Assembly (NCBI RefSeq): GCF_035917275.1
Contig: NZ_CP108508.1
Location: 558,001-622,000 of the forward strand
Direction of reading: 5' to 3'
Origin: Streptomyces sp. NBC_01237
GTDB lineage: Bacteria > Actinomycetota > Actinomycetes > Streptomycetales > Streptomycetaceae
Length of the DNA stretch: 64,000 nt
This document shows positions 51,504 to 58,985 of the stretch, piece by piece. Below the pieces are notes generated by a model that did not search any database, was not told where the DNA came from, and saw only the letters and a program-made list of their open reading frames with translations. Every line of letters begins with the position of its first letter. Position 1 is the first letter of the stretch. The translations under genes were made by a program, and so were the position numbers.

Positions 51504-52960
51504 CGGCGCCGGGCGCCGCGCAGAGCCGGGACGCCACCGCAGCGCTCCCCGGTGCCGCCGCGTGCGGCGAGGCGCCGCTGCCCACCGGAGCGCCGGTGGA
51601 CGGATATCCCGCACGGCCGAGCGTTCGGGCCGGGGAGGTCCTGCGGTTCCATGTCTCGACCCGGTCGGAGCGGTTCCGGGCCGACTTCTACCGTTGCGGC
51701 GCCCGCCCCCGTCTCATGGGCAGTACCGCAGGGCCGGGCCGGTACGCGCCCCCCGGCCGCCATGACGAGGACTGGCACTGGCCCGGCCATGACTTCGCCG
51801 TTCCCGGGGACTGGCCCTCGGGCGTGTACATCGCGGTGTTCGGCCCCGGTACGGCCCGGCCCGCCGCCCCGCCGCCGGCCGGTGCCGAGGCCCTCGACGC
51901 CCGGCACTCCCGGATGCTCTTCGTGGTGACGGCACGTGAACCCGCACGCCGTACGCGCATCCTGTACAAGGTGCCCGTCTTCACCTACCACGCGTACAAC
52001 AGGAGCGGGGGCGCCAGCCTGTACGGGGCGCTTCCCTACGACGAGGCGTACCGCACCGTCACCCTGCGACGCCCCGGGGGCGGCATCGGCGGCCCCGTGA
52101 AAGGGCTGCCCGACGCCCACGACCCGCGGACGCCGCGGCAGACCTTCGCCCACTGGGACGCGCCCTTCATCTCCTGGCTGGAGACCTCGGGGCACATCGT
52201 CGACTACTGCACCGACCTCGACCTCCACGAGAGCCCCCGACACGCGGTTGGATACCGCCTGTTGCTCTCCGCCGGACATGACGAGTACTGGAGTGCGCGC
52301 ACCCGTCGGCACATCACCGCCTTCCGTGACCGGGGAGGCAATATCGCCGTCTTCGGGGCCAACACCTGCTGGTGGCGGGTCACGCCGACCGCCGACGGCA
52401 CGGCCATCAGCTGCGCCAAGTACCCGCCCGGAGTCCCCCAGGGCTCGGACTGCGACCGGATGCGGGGCGCTCCCGACCACTGGTGGGAGGACGAGCCCGA
52501 GAACTCCCTCATCGGTGTCAGCTACCGCAACGGCGGCGGCCACTGGGAAGGTCTCCGCGAACCCCTGGGCTTCACGCTCCAGCACACCGACCACCCCGTC
52601 TTCGCGGGCACCGGACTGAGCGACGGCGATGTCCTCGGCGAGGAACACGCGCTGGTGGGCTACGAATGCGACGGAGCCGCTCACCGGCGCGACCTCCTCG
52701 GACGGGCGGTCGCGACCGGCACGGACGGCACGCCCGCCGACTTCACCATCCTGGGCGTGGCCGACCTCCCCACGGCCCCGGACTCCGGCTGGAACACCGC
52801 CGTCCGGGAGAACACCGACCCGGGCAGGGCCGCGACCTTCGGCATCTACACCCGGGGCGGCACGGTCTTCAACGCGGCCACCGCCGACTGGGCGCGGCTG
52901 TTGGCCCTCGACCCGCTGGTGGACGCCATCACCCGCAATGTGATCAGCCTGCTCCGCTGA
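51500..52960 (+). CDS. N,N-dimethylformamidase large-subunit-like protein
   Basis: A 486-residue protein resembling the large subunit of N,N-dimethylformamidase (DMFA2-like). N-terminal beta domain: YPARPSVRAGEVLRFHVSTR, HDFAVPGDWPSGVYIA. Core: VPVFTYHAYNRSGGASLYGA, ISWLETSGHIVDYCTDLDLH, LLLSAGHDEYWSARTRRHIT, GGNIAVFGANTCWWRV and the C-terminal FGIYTRGGTVFNAATADWAR. The Tyr/Glu/Asn-type active-site signatures of the amidase are within YNRSGG and GHDEYW. It is coupled to the glycosyltransferase by GTGA. Relatives occur next to glycosyltransferases; substrate unknown. Confidence 0.85.
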   Translation: MTAPGAAQSRDATAALPGAAACGEAPLPTGAPVDGYPARPSVRAGEVLRFHVSTRSERFRADFYRCGARPRLMGSTAGPGRYAPPGRHDEDWHWPGHDFAVPGDWPSGVYIAVFGPGTARPAAPPPAGAEALDARHSRMLFVVTAREPARRTRILYKVPVFTYHAYNRSGGASLYGALPYDEAYRTVTLRRPGGGIGGPVKGLPDAHDPRTPRQTFAHWDAPFISWLETSGHIVDYCTDLDLHESPRHAVGYRLLLSAGHDEYWSARTRRHITAFRDRGGNIAVFGANTCWWRVTPTADGTAISCAKYPPGVPQGSDCDRMRGAPDHWWEDEPENSLIGVSYRNGGGHWEGLREPLGFTLQHTDHPVFAGTGLSDGDVLGEEHALVGYECDGAAHRRDLLGRAVATGTDGTPADFTILGVADLPTAPDSGWNTAVRENTDPGRAATFGIYTRGGTVFNAATADWARLLALDPLVDAITRNVISLLR

Positions 52961-53048
52961 GGCGGGACGGGGATCGCACCGAGGAGGGCGCACTCATCCC
53001 CTGAAGCTCGCGAGCGGGCCTCCGCGCCGGCAACTCGGCCTGCCGTAC

Positions 53049-53109
53049 GGCTCGACGGCTCGACGGCTCGACGGCTCGACGGCTCGACGGCTCGACGGCT
53101 CGACGGCTC
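53049..53109. repeat. 7.6 copies of an 8-bp tandem repeat
   Basis: GGCTCGAC is repeated seven times without interruption, followed by a partial GGCTC. It ends about 45 bases upstream of the epimerase start. As 8 is not a multiple of 3, copy-number changes would shift any frame through it; it lies outside genes. Confidence 0.97.
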
Positions 53110-53152
53110 CAGTATCGACGTTCTCCGAACCCTCAGACCAGGAGTGGTGGGC

Positions 53153-54088
53153 ATGAAGATGGTGATCACCGGGGGCGCCGGATTCATCGGCAGCAACCTC
53201 GCACACGCGCTGACGCGGCGACCCGAGGTGTCCGAAGTCCGGGTCGTGGACGACCTGTCCACCGGGTTCAAGGAGAACCTCCGCGGCCTGGACGTGCACT
53301 TCACCGAGGGGAGCGTCCTCGACGGCGCCCTCCTGGACCGGGTGTTCCGGGGCGCGGACACGATCGTGCATCTGGCCGCGCTCCCCTCCGTGGCCAGGTC
53401 GGTGGCCCATCCGATCGCCAGCCACCACGCGAATGCCACCGGCACCCTCTGCGTACTGGAAGCCGCCCGGCGTGCGGGCGGGGTGCACGTGATCGCCTCT
53501 TCCTCGTCCTCCGTCTACGGTGCCAATCCGCATCTGCCCAAGCACGAGGGGTTACGCAGCGCCCCGCTCAGTCCGTACGCCGTGAGCAAGCTGGCTTCCG
53601 AGGCGTATCTGGGGGCGTTCCACCACTGCTACGGCCTACCGGTGCTTCCGTTCCGCTTCTTCAACGTCTACGGGCCCGGACAACCCGCCGGGCACGCGTA
53701 CGCCGCGGTGGTGCCCGCCTGGATCAGCGCGATGACGGCCGGTCACCCGGTCCTCGTGCACGGTGACGGTCACCAGACCCGCGATTTCACCTACGTCGAA
53801 ACCGTCTGCCGGGTCCTCACCCGGGCAGCCCTGCGAGGATCCGTCTCCGCCGAGCCGGTCAACCTCGCCTACGGCACCCGGACCTCGCTCCTGGAGCTGA
53901 TCACCGAGCTGGAGTCCGTACTGGGCAAGCCCCTCAACCCCCAATACCTGCCTCCCCGTCCGGGCGACGTACGGCATTCCCACGCCGACAACGCACGATT
54001 GCGCTCCCTCTTCCCCGAGGTGGAGCCCGTACCCCTGCGGGAGGGGCTGGAACGTACCGCCGAGTGGTTCCGCACCCGCGGTCAGTAG
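53153..54088 (+). CDS. NAD-dependent sugar epimerase/dehydratase
   Basis: A 311-residue extended SDR of the UDP-glucose 4-epimerase family. The NAD motif GGAGFIG is at 7-13, followed by DDLSTGFKENL. The catalytic Ser/Thr region is SSSSSVYG, with Y142-x-x-x-K146 in SPYAVSK. Also PFRFFNVYGPGQPAGHAYAA and RDFTYVETVCRV, both typical of UDP-sugar epimerases. ATG 53153 is chosen for its eight-base spacing from GGAG. With the GT4 gene it suggests a polysaccharide or glycoside pathway. Confidence 0.92.
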   Translation: MKMVITGGAGFIGSNLAHALTRRPEVSEVRVVDDLSTGFKENLRGLDVHFTEGSVLDGALLDRVFRGADTIVHLAALPSVARSVAHPIASHHANATGTLCVLEAARRAGGVHVIASSSSSVYGANPHLPKHEGLRSAPLSPYAVSKLASEAYLGAFHHCYGLPVLPFRFFNVYGPGQPAGHAYAAVVPAWISAMTAGHPVLVHGDGHQTRDFTYVETVCRVLTRAALRGSVSAEPVNLAYGTRTSLLELITELESVLGKPLNPQYLPPRPGDVRHSHADNARLRSLFPEVEPVPLREGLERTAEWFRTRGQ

Positions 54089-54230
54089 CTCAAGAGCCCG
54101 GCTACCGACCGGTTTCGGCCGCCGGCACTCGGCGGCGCGCCCGCCCACCGGCATGCGGCCCTCCTTTCAACTGGGCGAAGCGGGGGTCAGGTTCGGAACC
54201 AGAGGCGTGGCCTCCTGCGTGGCTTTTACG

Positions 54231-54249
54231 TAAGGTGAGGCTAACCTAA
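54231..54249. promoter_or_regulatory. Iron box 1 (DmdR/IdeR-type)
   Basis: TAAGGTGAGGCTAACCTAA is nearly identical to the 19-bp actinobacterial iron box (TTAGGTGAGCCTAACCTAA, two differences). It lies about 85 bp before dhbA, so iron-loaded DmdR1 should repress the operon. Confidence 0.9.
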
Positions 54250-54293
54250 GCAGGCATCGACAATCCGGCGTCCCCGCGGATGGCCGATGTAAC

Positions 54294-54312
54294 TTAGGTT
54301 ACCCTTACCTAA
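54294..54312. promoter_or_regulatory. Iron box 2 (DmdR/IdeR-type)
   Basis: TTAGGTTACCCTTACCTAA has about three differences from the iron-box consensus and lies 21 bp before dhbA. Together with box 1 it gives two repressor sites 63 bp apart. Confidence 0.85.
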
Positions 54313-54332
54313 CATCTCGTAGGAGGTTGCTC

Positions 54333-55163
54333 ATGCCTGAGCACATACCGGGCGGAAGTGGCGAGTTCGATGGCCGCACCGTCCTGGTGACCGGTGCCGC
54401 GCAAGGCATCGGGGCGGCTGTCGCCGATCTGCTCGCCACCCTCGGCGCCCGGGTGGCCGCCACCGACCGCACGCAGGACGGCATCGACGCCCTGGCCACC
54501 GCGTGGAACCGGCAACAGGCGAAGAAACCCATGGGCGAGCGCTCGGCGGGCCGGCTGGAGCCGTACGTGATGGACGTCACCGACCGGCCCGCGGTGGAGA
54601 GCACCGTGGCGCGCGTCGACCGCGAACTCGGCCCCGTCGACGTGCTCGTGAACGTCGCGGGCATCCTGCGCACCGGCCCCGCGGCCGAACTCACCGCCCG
54701 GGACTGGTCGGACACCTTCGCCGTGAACACCGGCGGTGTCTTCAATGTCTCGCAGACCGTCGCGCCACTGATGGCGGGCCGGGGCAACGGCTGCATCATC
54801 ACCGTCGGTTCCAACGCCGCCGGAATCCCCCGCACCGGCATGGCCGCCTACGCCGCGTCCAAAGCGGCGGCAGCCATGTTCACCAAATGCCTGGGCCTCG
54901 AACTCGCCCGCAGCGGCGTACGGTGCAACGTCGTCGCACCCGGATCCACCGACACCGCGATGCAACGCGCCCTGTGGACCGACGCCGGCGCCGAACAGCG
55001 CGTCATCGACGGAGACCCGGCGACCTACCGCACCGGCATACCGCTGGGCCGGATCGCCGCCCCCGAGGACATCGCCGACACCGTCGCGTTCCTCGCCTCG
55101 GACCGCGCCCGGCACATCACCCTTCAGGAGCTGTACGTCGACGGCGGCGCGACCCTGCGCTGA
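54333..55163 (+). CDS. dhbA: 2,3-dihydro-2,3-dihydroxybenzoate dehydrogenase
   Basis: A 276-residue short-chain dehydrogenase (EntA/DhbA type). NAD motif TGAAQGIG at 20-27; NVAGILRTG; catalytic Ser and YxxxK in [21 protein letters not shown]-terminal [10 protein letters not shown]. It oxidises 2,3-dihydro-DHB to 2,3-dihydroxybenzoate. An insert of ~20 residues after the second strand is longer than in E. coli EntA (248 aa). The start has AGGAGG and is behind two iron boxes; first gene of the dhb operon. Confidence 0.93.
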   Translation: MPEHIPGGSGEFDGRTVLVTGAAQGIGAAVADLLATLGARVAATDRTQDGIDALATAWNRQQAKKPMGERSAGRLEPYVMDVTDRPAVESTVARVDRELGPVDVLVNVAGILRTGPAAELTARDWSDTFAVNTGGVFNVSQTVAPLMAGRGNGCIITVGSNAAGIPRTGMAAYAASKAAAAMFTKCLGLELARSGVRCNVVAPGSTDTAMQRALWTDAGAEQRVIDGDPATYRTGIPLGRIAAPEDIADTVAFLASDRARHITLQELYVDGGATLR

Positions 55164-55234
55164 GCCGTCCTCAGCTCTTCCGTACACCTCATCCCCCCGC
55201 ACCCGCTGGCGGAACCATCGAGAATGGAGTCCCC

Positions 55235-56440
55235 GTGTCGACGGCATCCCAGGTCGCCACGCACATGCCCCCGGCCGATCCGGCTCACCCGGCCGTAGGC
55301 GCGGCCACCTCGCTTCTGGACGCCTACACACCGGGCGACCGCTTCCTCGCCACCCCTGACCGCACCCTGCTGGCACACGGTGCCGCACGCCATGTGCCGC
55401 ACGACGAACGGCCGCTGGACGAACGGGTGAACGCCACCCTGGCCGAGGCCGGCGAGGCCGGACAGGAATCGCCCGTGGTCATCGGCGCCATCCCGTTCGA
55501 CCACGAGGCACCGGCCGCCCTGAGCGTGCCGGGCGCACTGCGCGTCGCACCGCCGCTCGCCTCCGATCCGCTGATCGCCCTGCCCGTCGGCGTGTCCGGC
55601 TCGGCGGACTGGCGGATACGCCCGGTTCCCGAACCCGAGGTCTACGGAGCGGGCGTCGCCTCGGCCGTGGAGCGCATGTGGCGCGGGGAGTTCAGCAAGG
55701 TGGTGCTCGCCCGCACCCTCGAACTCACCTCCCGCACCCCCCTCGACCTGCCCGCGATGCTCCAGCGGCTGGCCCGCCGCGACCCCGTCGGCTACACCTT
55801 CGCGCTGCCGACCGGGGCCGGCCGTACCCTCATCGGCGCCAGTCCGGAACTGCTGGTCTCCCGGCAGGGGCGGCAGGTGGTCGCCAATCCGCTCGCCGGA
55901 TCCACCCCGCGCAGCGCCGACCTCGCCGAGGACGTCCGCCGGGCCGCCACACTGCTGGAGTCCGTCAAGGATCTCCATGAGCACGCCGTCGTCGTGGACG
56001 CGGTCCACCAGGCGCTGGCCCCGCACTGCACGGAACTGACCGTCCCCGCCCGGCCGACGCTGATCCGCACCGCCACCATGTGGCACCTGTCCACCACGGT
56101 GACCGGCACGCTCGCCGCTCCCGACACCTCGGCCCTGGCTCTCGCCTGCGCCCTGCATCCGACCCCCGCCGTGTGCGGCACCCCCACGCCGACGGCTCGT
56201 CAGGTCATCGCGGAGACAGAGCCGTTCGACCGGGGCTTCTTCACCGGCGTGGTGGGCTGGGGCGATGCCCGGGGTGACGGCGAGTGGGTCGTCACGATCC
56301 GCTGCGCCGAGGCCGAGGAACGTACCCTGCGCCTGTACGCGGGCGCCGGCATCGTGGCCGCGTCCGAGCCCGAGGCGGAGACCGCCGAGACGGCGGCCAA
56401 GTTCCGCACCTTCCTCAGCGCCGTGGGGGCCGAGCTGTGA
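55235..56440 (+). CDS. dhbC: Isochorismate synthase
   Basis: A 401-residue chorismate-utilising enzyme. C-terminal signature: [45 protein letters not shown], and [19 protein letters not shown], then [18 protein letters not shown] [17 protein letters not shown]. These are the isochorismate synthase (EntC/DhbC) Mg-binding and active-site motifs. It converts chorismate to isochorismate. GTG start; 71 bases after dhbA; its stop overlaps dhbE by GTGA. Confidence 0.95.
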   Translation: MSTASQVATHMPPADPAHPAVGAATSLLDAYTPGDRFLATPDRTLLAHGAARHVPHDERPLDERVNATLAEAGEAGQESPVVIGAIPFDHEAPAALSVPGALRVAPPLASDPLIALPVGVSGSADWRIRPVPEPEVYGAGVASAVERMWRGEFSKVVLARTLELTSRTPLDLPAMLQRLARRDPVGYTFALPTGAGRTLIGASPELLVSRQGRQVVANPLAGSTPRSADLAEDVRRAATLLESVKDLHEHAVVVDAVHQALAPHCTELTVPARPTLIRTATMWHLSTTVTGTLAAPDTSALALACALHPTPAVCGTPTPTARQVIAETEPFDRGFFTGVVGWGDARGDGEWVVTIRCAEAEERTLRLYAGAGIVAASEPEAETAETAAKFRTFLSAVGAEL

Positions 56441-58077
56441 GCCCGCACGACGCACCCACCTGGCCGCCGGAGTTCGCCGAACGCTACCGGGCCGCCGGCT
56501 GGTGGCGTGGCGAGACGTTCGGCTCCATGCTGCGGGAACGGGCTGAGGCGCACCCGGAGCGGATCGCCGTGGTCGATCCCGTCGCGGGAACCCGATGGAG
56601 CTACGCGGAACTGGACCGGCGTGCTGACCGGCTGGCGGCGGGCTTCCTCGCCCGGAACATCGGCAAGGGCGACCGTATGGTGGTCCAACTGCCCAACATC
56701 GCGGAGTTCTTCGAGGTCGTCTTCGCGCTGTTCCGGATCGGCGCGCTGCCCGTCTTCGCGCTGCCCGCCCACCGCGAGACGGAGATCTCGTACTTCTGCG
56801 AGTTCACCGAGGCGGTCGCGTACGTCATCGCGGCGGAACACGGCGGCTACGACTACCGGGAGCTCGCGGCTGAGGCCCGCGCCCGTGCCGGCACGCTGCG
56901 GCACGTGTTCGTCGCCGCCGGGGATCCCGGCGAGTTCGAGGCGCTGTCCGACGTGGCGCGGGATCCGGTCGGCTACGGCGCTCCGCGCCCGGAGGACCTG
57001 GCCTTCCTCCAGCTCTCCGGCGGCAGCACCGGCGTACCGAAGCTGATCCCCCGCACCCACGACGACTACATCTACTCGCTGCGCGGCTCCAACGAGATCT
57101 GCGGGGTCGACGAGAACAGCGTCTACCTCTGCGTGCTGCCCGCGGCGCACAACTTCCCGCTCTCCTCCCCCGGTTCACTCGGAACGCTCCATGCCGGCGG
57201 TCGCGTGGTGCTGTGCCCGCAGCCCTCGCCCGAGGTGGCGTTCCCGCTCATCGAGCGGGAGGGGGTGACCATCACCGGGCTGGTCCCGCCGCTGGCCCTC
57301 CTGTGGACCGAGGCGGCGCCCCGCAGCGCGCACGACCTCAGCAGCCTGGACGTCCTGCTGGTGGGAGGGGCCAAGTTCAGCGAGGAGGCGGCGCGGCGGG
57401 TTCGGCCGGCGCTCGGCTGCACCCTTCAGCAGGTCTTCGGGATGGCCGAGGGGCTGGTCAACTACACCCGGCTGGACGACCCGGTCGAGGTGATCGTCAC
57501 CACCCAGGGGCGGCCGATCTCTCCGGACGACGAGATCCGGGTCGTCGACGACGAGGACCGCGAGGTCGCGCCGGGCGGGACGGGCCACCTGCTGACGCGG
57601 GGGCCGTACACGATCCGGGGCTACTGGAGGGCGCCGGAGCACAACGCCCGCTCGTTCACGAAGGACGGCTTCTACCGTACGGGCGACGTCGTCCGGGTCA
57701 CCGGGAGCGGCCACCTCGTCGTCGAGGGACGTGCCAAGGACCAGATCAACCGGGGCGGTGAGAAGATCGCCGCCGAGGAGGTGGAGAACCACATCCTCGC
57801 CCATCCGGCCGTGCACGATGCCAATGTGGTGGCCGAGCCCGACCCGTATCTGGGTGAGCGCGTCTGCGCGTACGTGATCCTGCGCTCGGGCGCCGGTCCG
57901 CTGAAGCAGGTGGACATCAAACGGTTCGTACGGGGCCGGGGGCTGGCCGCGTACAAGGTGCCGGACCGGGTCGAGTTCGTGGACGCGTTCCCGCAGACCG
58001 GCGTCGGAAAGGTCTCCAAGAAGGATCTGCGGACCGCCGCCGCGGCCCGTGACGCCCCCCTCGCCCCGCACGCCTGA
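56437..58077 (+). CDS. dhbE: 2,3-dihydroxybenzoate-AMP ligase
   Basis: A 546-residue ANL-superfamily aryl-AMP ligase. Core motifs: [20 protein letters not shown] (P-loop-like A3), [13 protein letters not shown] (aromatic acid pocket, with the DhbE/EntE-type Asn), [14 protein letters not shown] (A5), YRTGDVVR (A7) and [20 protein letters not shown] (A8). It activates 2,3-DHB as the adenylate and loads it on a carrier protein. Coupled to dhbC (GTGA); 61 bases before dhbB. Confidence 0.96.
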   Translation: MSPHDAPTWPPEFAERYRAAGWWRGETFGSMLRERAEAHPERIAVVDPVAGTRWSYAELDRRADRLAAGFLARNIGKGDRMVVQLPNIAEFFEVVFALFRIGALPVFALPAHRETEISYFCEFTEAVAYVIAAEHGGYDYRELAAEARARAGTLRHVFVAAGDPGEFEALSDVARDPVGYGAPRPEDLAFLQLSGGSTGVPKLIPRTHDDYIYSLRGSNEICGVDENSVYLCVLPAAHNFPLSSPGSLGTLHAGGRVVLCPQPSPEVAFPLIEREGVTITGLVPPLALLWTEAAPRSAHDLSSLDVLLVGGAKFSEEAARRVRPALGCTLQQVFGMAEGLVNYTRLDDPVEVIVTTQGRPISPDDEIRVVDDEDREVAPGGTGHLLTRGPYTIRGYWRAPEHNARSFTKDGFYRTGDVVRVTGSGHLVVEGRAKDQINRGGEKIAAEEVENHILAHPAVHDANVVAEPDPYLGERVCAYVILRSGAGPLKQVDIKRFVRGRGLAAYKVPDRVEFVDAFPQTGVGKVSKKDLRTAAAARDAPLAPHA

Positions 58078-58138
58078 CCCTCCCGGGCCCGCGCACCGGC
58101 CCGGTTTCCCAGCGACCCCGAACGGAATCTCCCGCACC

Positions 58139-58771
58139 ATGGCCCTGCCCGCTATTGCCCCGTATCCCATGCCGGCCGCCGACGGACTGCCCGCCAACCG
58201 GGTCGGGTGGACCGTCGACCCGTCACGCGCGGTGCTCCTCGTCCACGATCTGCAGAACTACTTCCTGTCGGCCTACGACTCCGGGTCCTCGCCGATTCCC
58301 GAACTGCTGTCACATGTAGCGGCGTTGAAGAAGGAGGCGACGCGCCTCGGCGTACCGGTGCTCTACACGGCGCAGCCGGGCGGACAGAGCCCCGACGAGC
58401 GCGGTCTGCAGCAGGACTTCTGGGGTCCGGGCCTGCCCGCCGACCCGTACTCCGCCGCCATCGCGGACGACGTCGCGCCCGACGAGGGCGACACGGTGCT
58501 CACCAAATGGAAGTACAGCGGCTTCGTCCGCACAGATCTCCTGGAGCGGCTGCGTGAACAGGGCCGCGATCAGATCGTGATCACCGGTGTGTACGCCCAC
58601 ATCGGTGTCCTCATGACCGCGTGCGATGCCTGGATGCAGGACATCCAGGCGTTCGTGGTGGCCGACGCGGTGGCCGACTTCTCCGCCGAGGACCATGCGA
58701 TGGCGCTGCGCTGGGCCGCGGGCAAGTGTGCCGTCGTCACCACCACCCGGACCGTCTTCGAAGGGAAGTGA
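58139..58771 (+). CDS. dhbB: Isochorismatase (no aryl carrier domain)
   Basis: A 210-residue isochorismatase: LLVHDLQNYFL (catalytic Asp), TKWKYSGFVRTDLLERLREQ (catalytic Lys) and GVYAHIGVLMTACDAWMQD match EntB/PhzD. It converts isochorismate to 2,3-dihydro-2,3-DHB. EntB and DhbB of E. coli and Bacillus carry an additional C-terminal aryl carrier domain of ~75 residues that is absent here, so the carrier must be encoded elsewhere. Weak ribosome site. Last gene of the operon, followed by two terminators. Confidence 0.94.
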   Translation: MALPAIAPYPMPAADGLPANRVGWTVDPSRAVLLVHDLQNYFLSAYDSGSSPIPELLSHVAALKKEATRLGVPVLYTAQPGGQSPDERGLQQDFWGPGLPADPYSAAIADDVAPDEGDTVLTKWKYSGFVRTDLLERLREQGRDQIVITGVYAHIGVLMTACDAWMQDIQAFVVADAVADFSAEDHAMALRWAAGKCAVVTTTRTVFEGK

Positions 58772-58781
58772 CCGCGGTGGC

Positions 58782-58838
58782 CCCGGTTCCTGGGCGCCCA
58801 CGCGTCTGATGCGCGGCCACCGGCGCCGCGGAACCGGG
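58782..58838. terminator. Long interrupted hairpin after dhbB
   Basis: CCCGGTTCC and GGCGCC (58782-58798) pair with GGCGCC and GGAACCGGG (58822-58838), giving 9 + 6 bp with a two-base internal loop and a 23-base apical loop. A probable terminator of the dhb operon. Confidence 0.7.
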
Positions 58839-58892
58839 TTCGGGCCGGACGGGCCCGAACCCGCCCCGGTGACCGCTCATGGCCTCCTCGCG

Positions 58893-58933
58893 CCGATGGC
58901 ACCGGTCCCCGCTGCGGGGGCCGGTGCCATCGG
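58893..58933. terminator. 18-bp hairpin between convergent genes
   Basis: CCGATGGCACCGG (58893-58905) pairs perfectly with CCGGTGCCATCGG (58921-58933); a G-T pair and CCCC/GGGG continue the stem to a five-base loop. It separates dhbB from the minus-strand hydrolase and should act in both directions. Confidence 0.85.
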
Positions 58934-58985
58934 CCGGATGGAGGTGCGCTCGGGTGCCGTCAGCGCGGGACGTGGGCCCCGGGCG

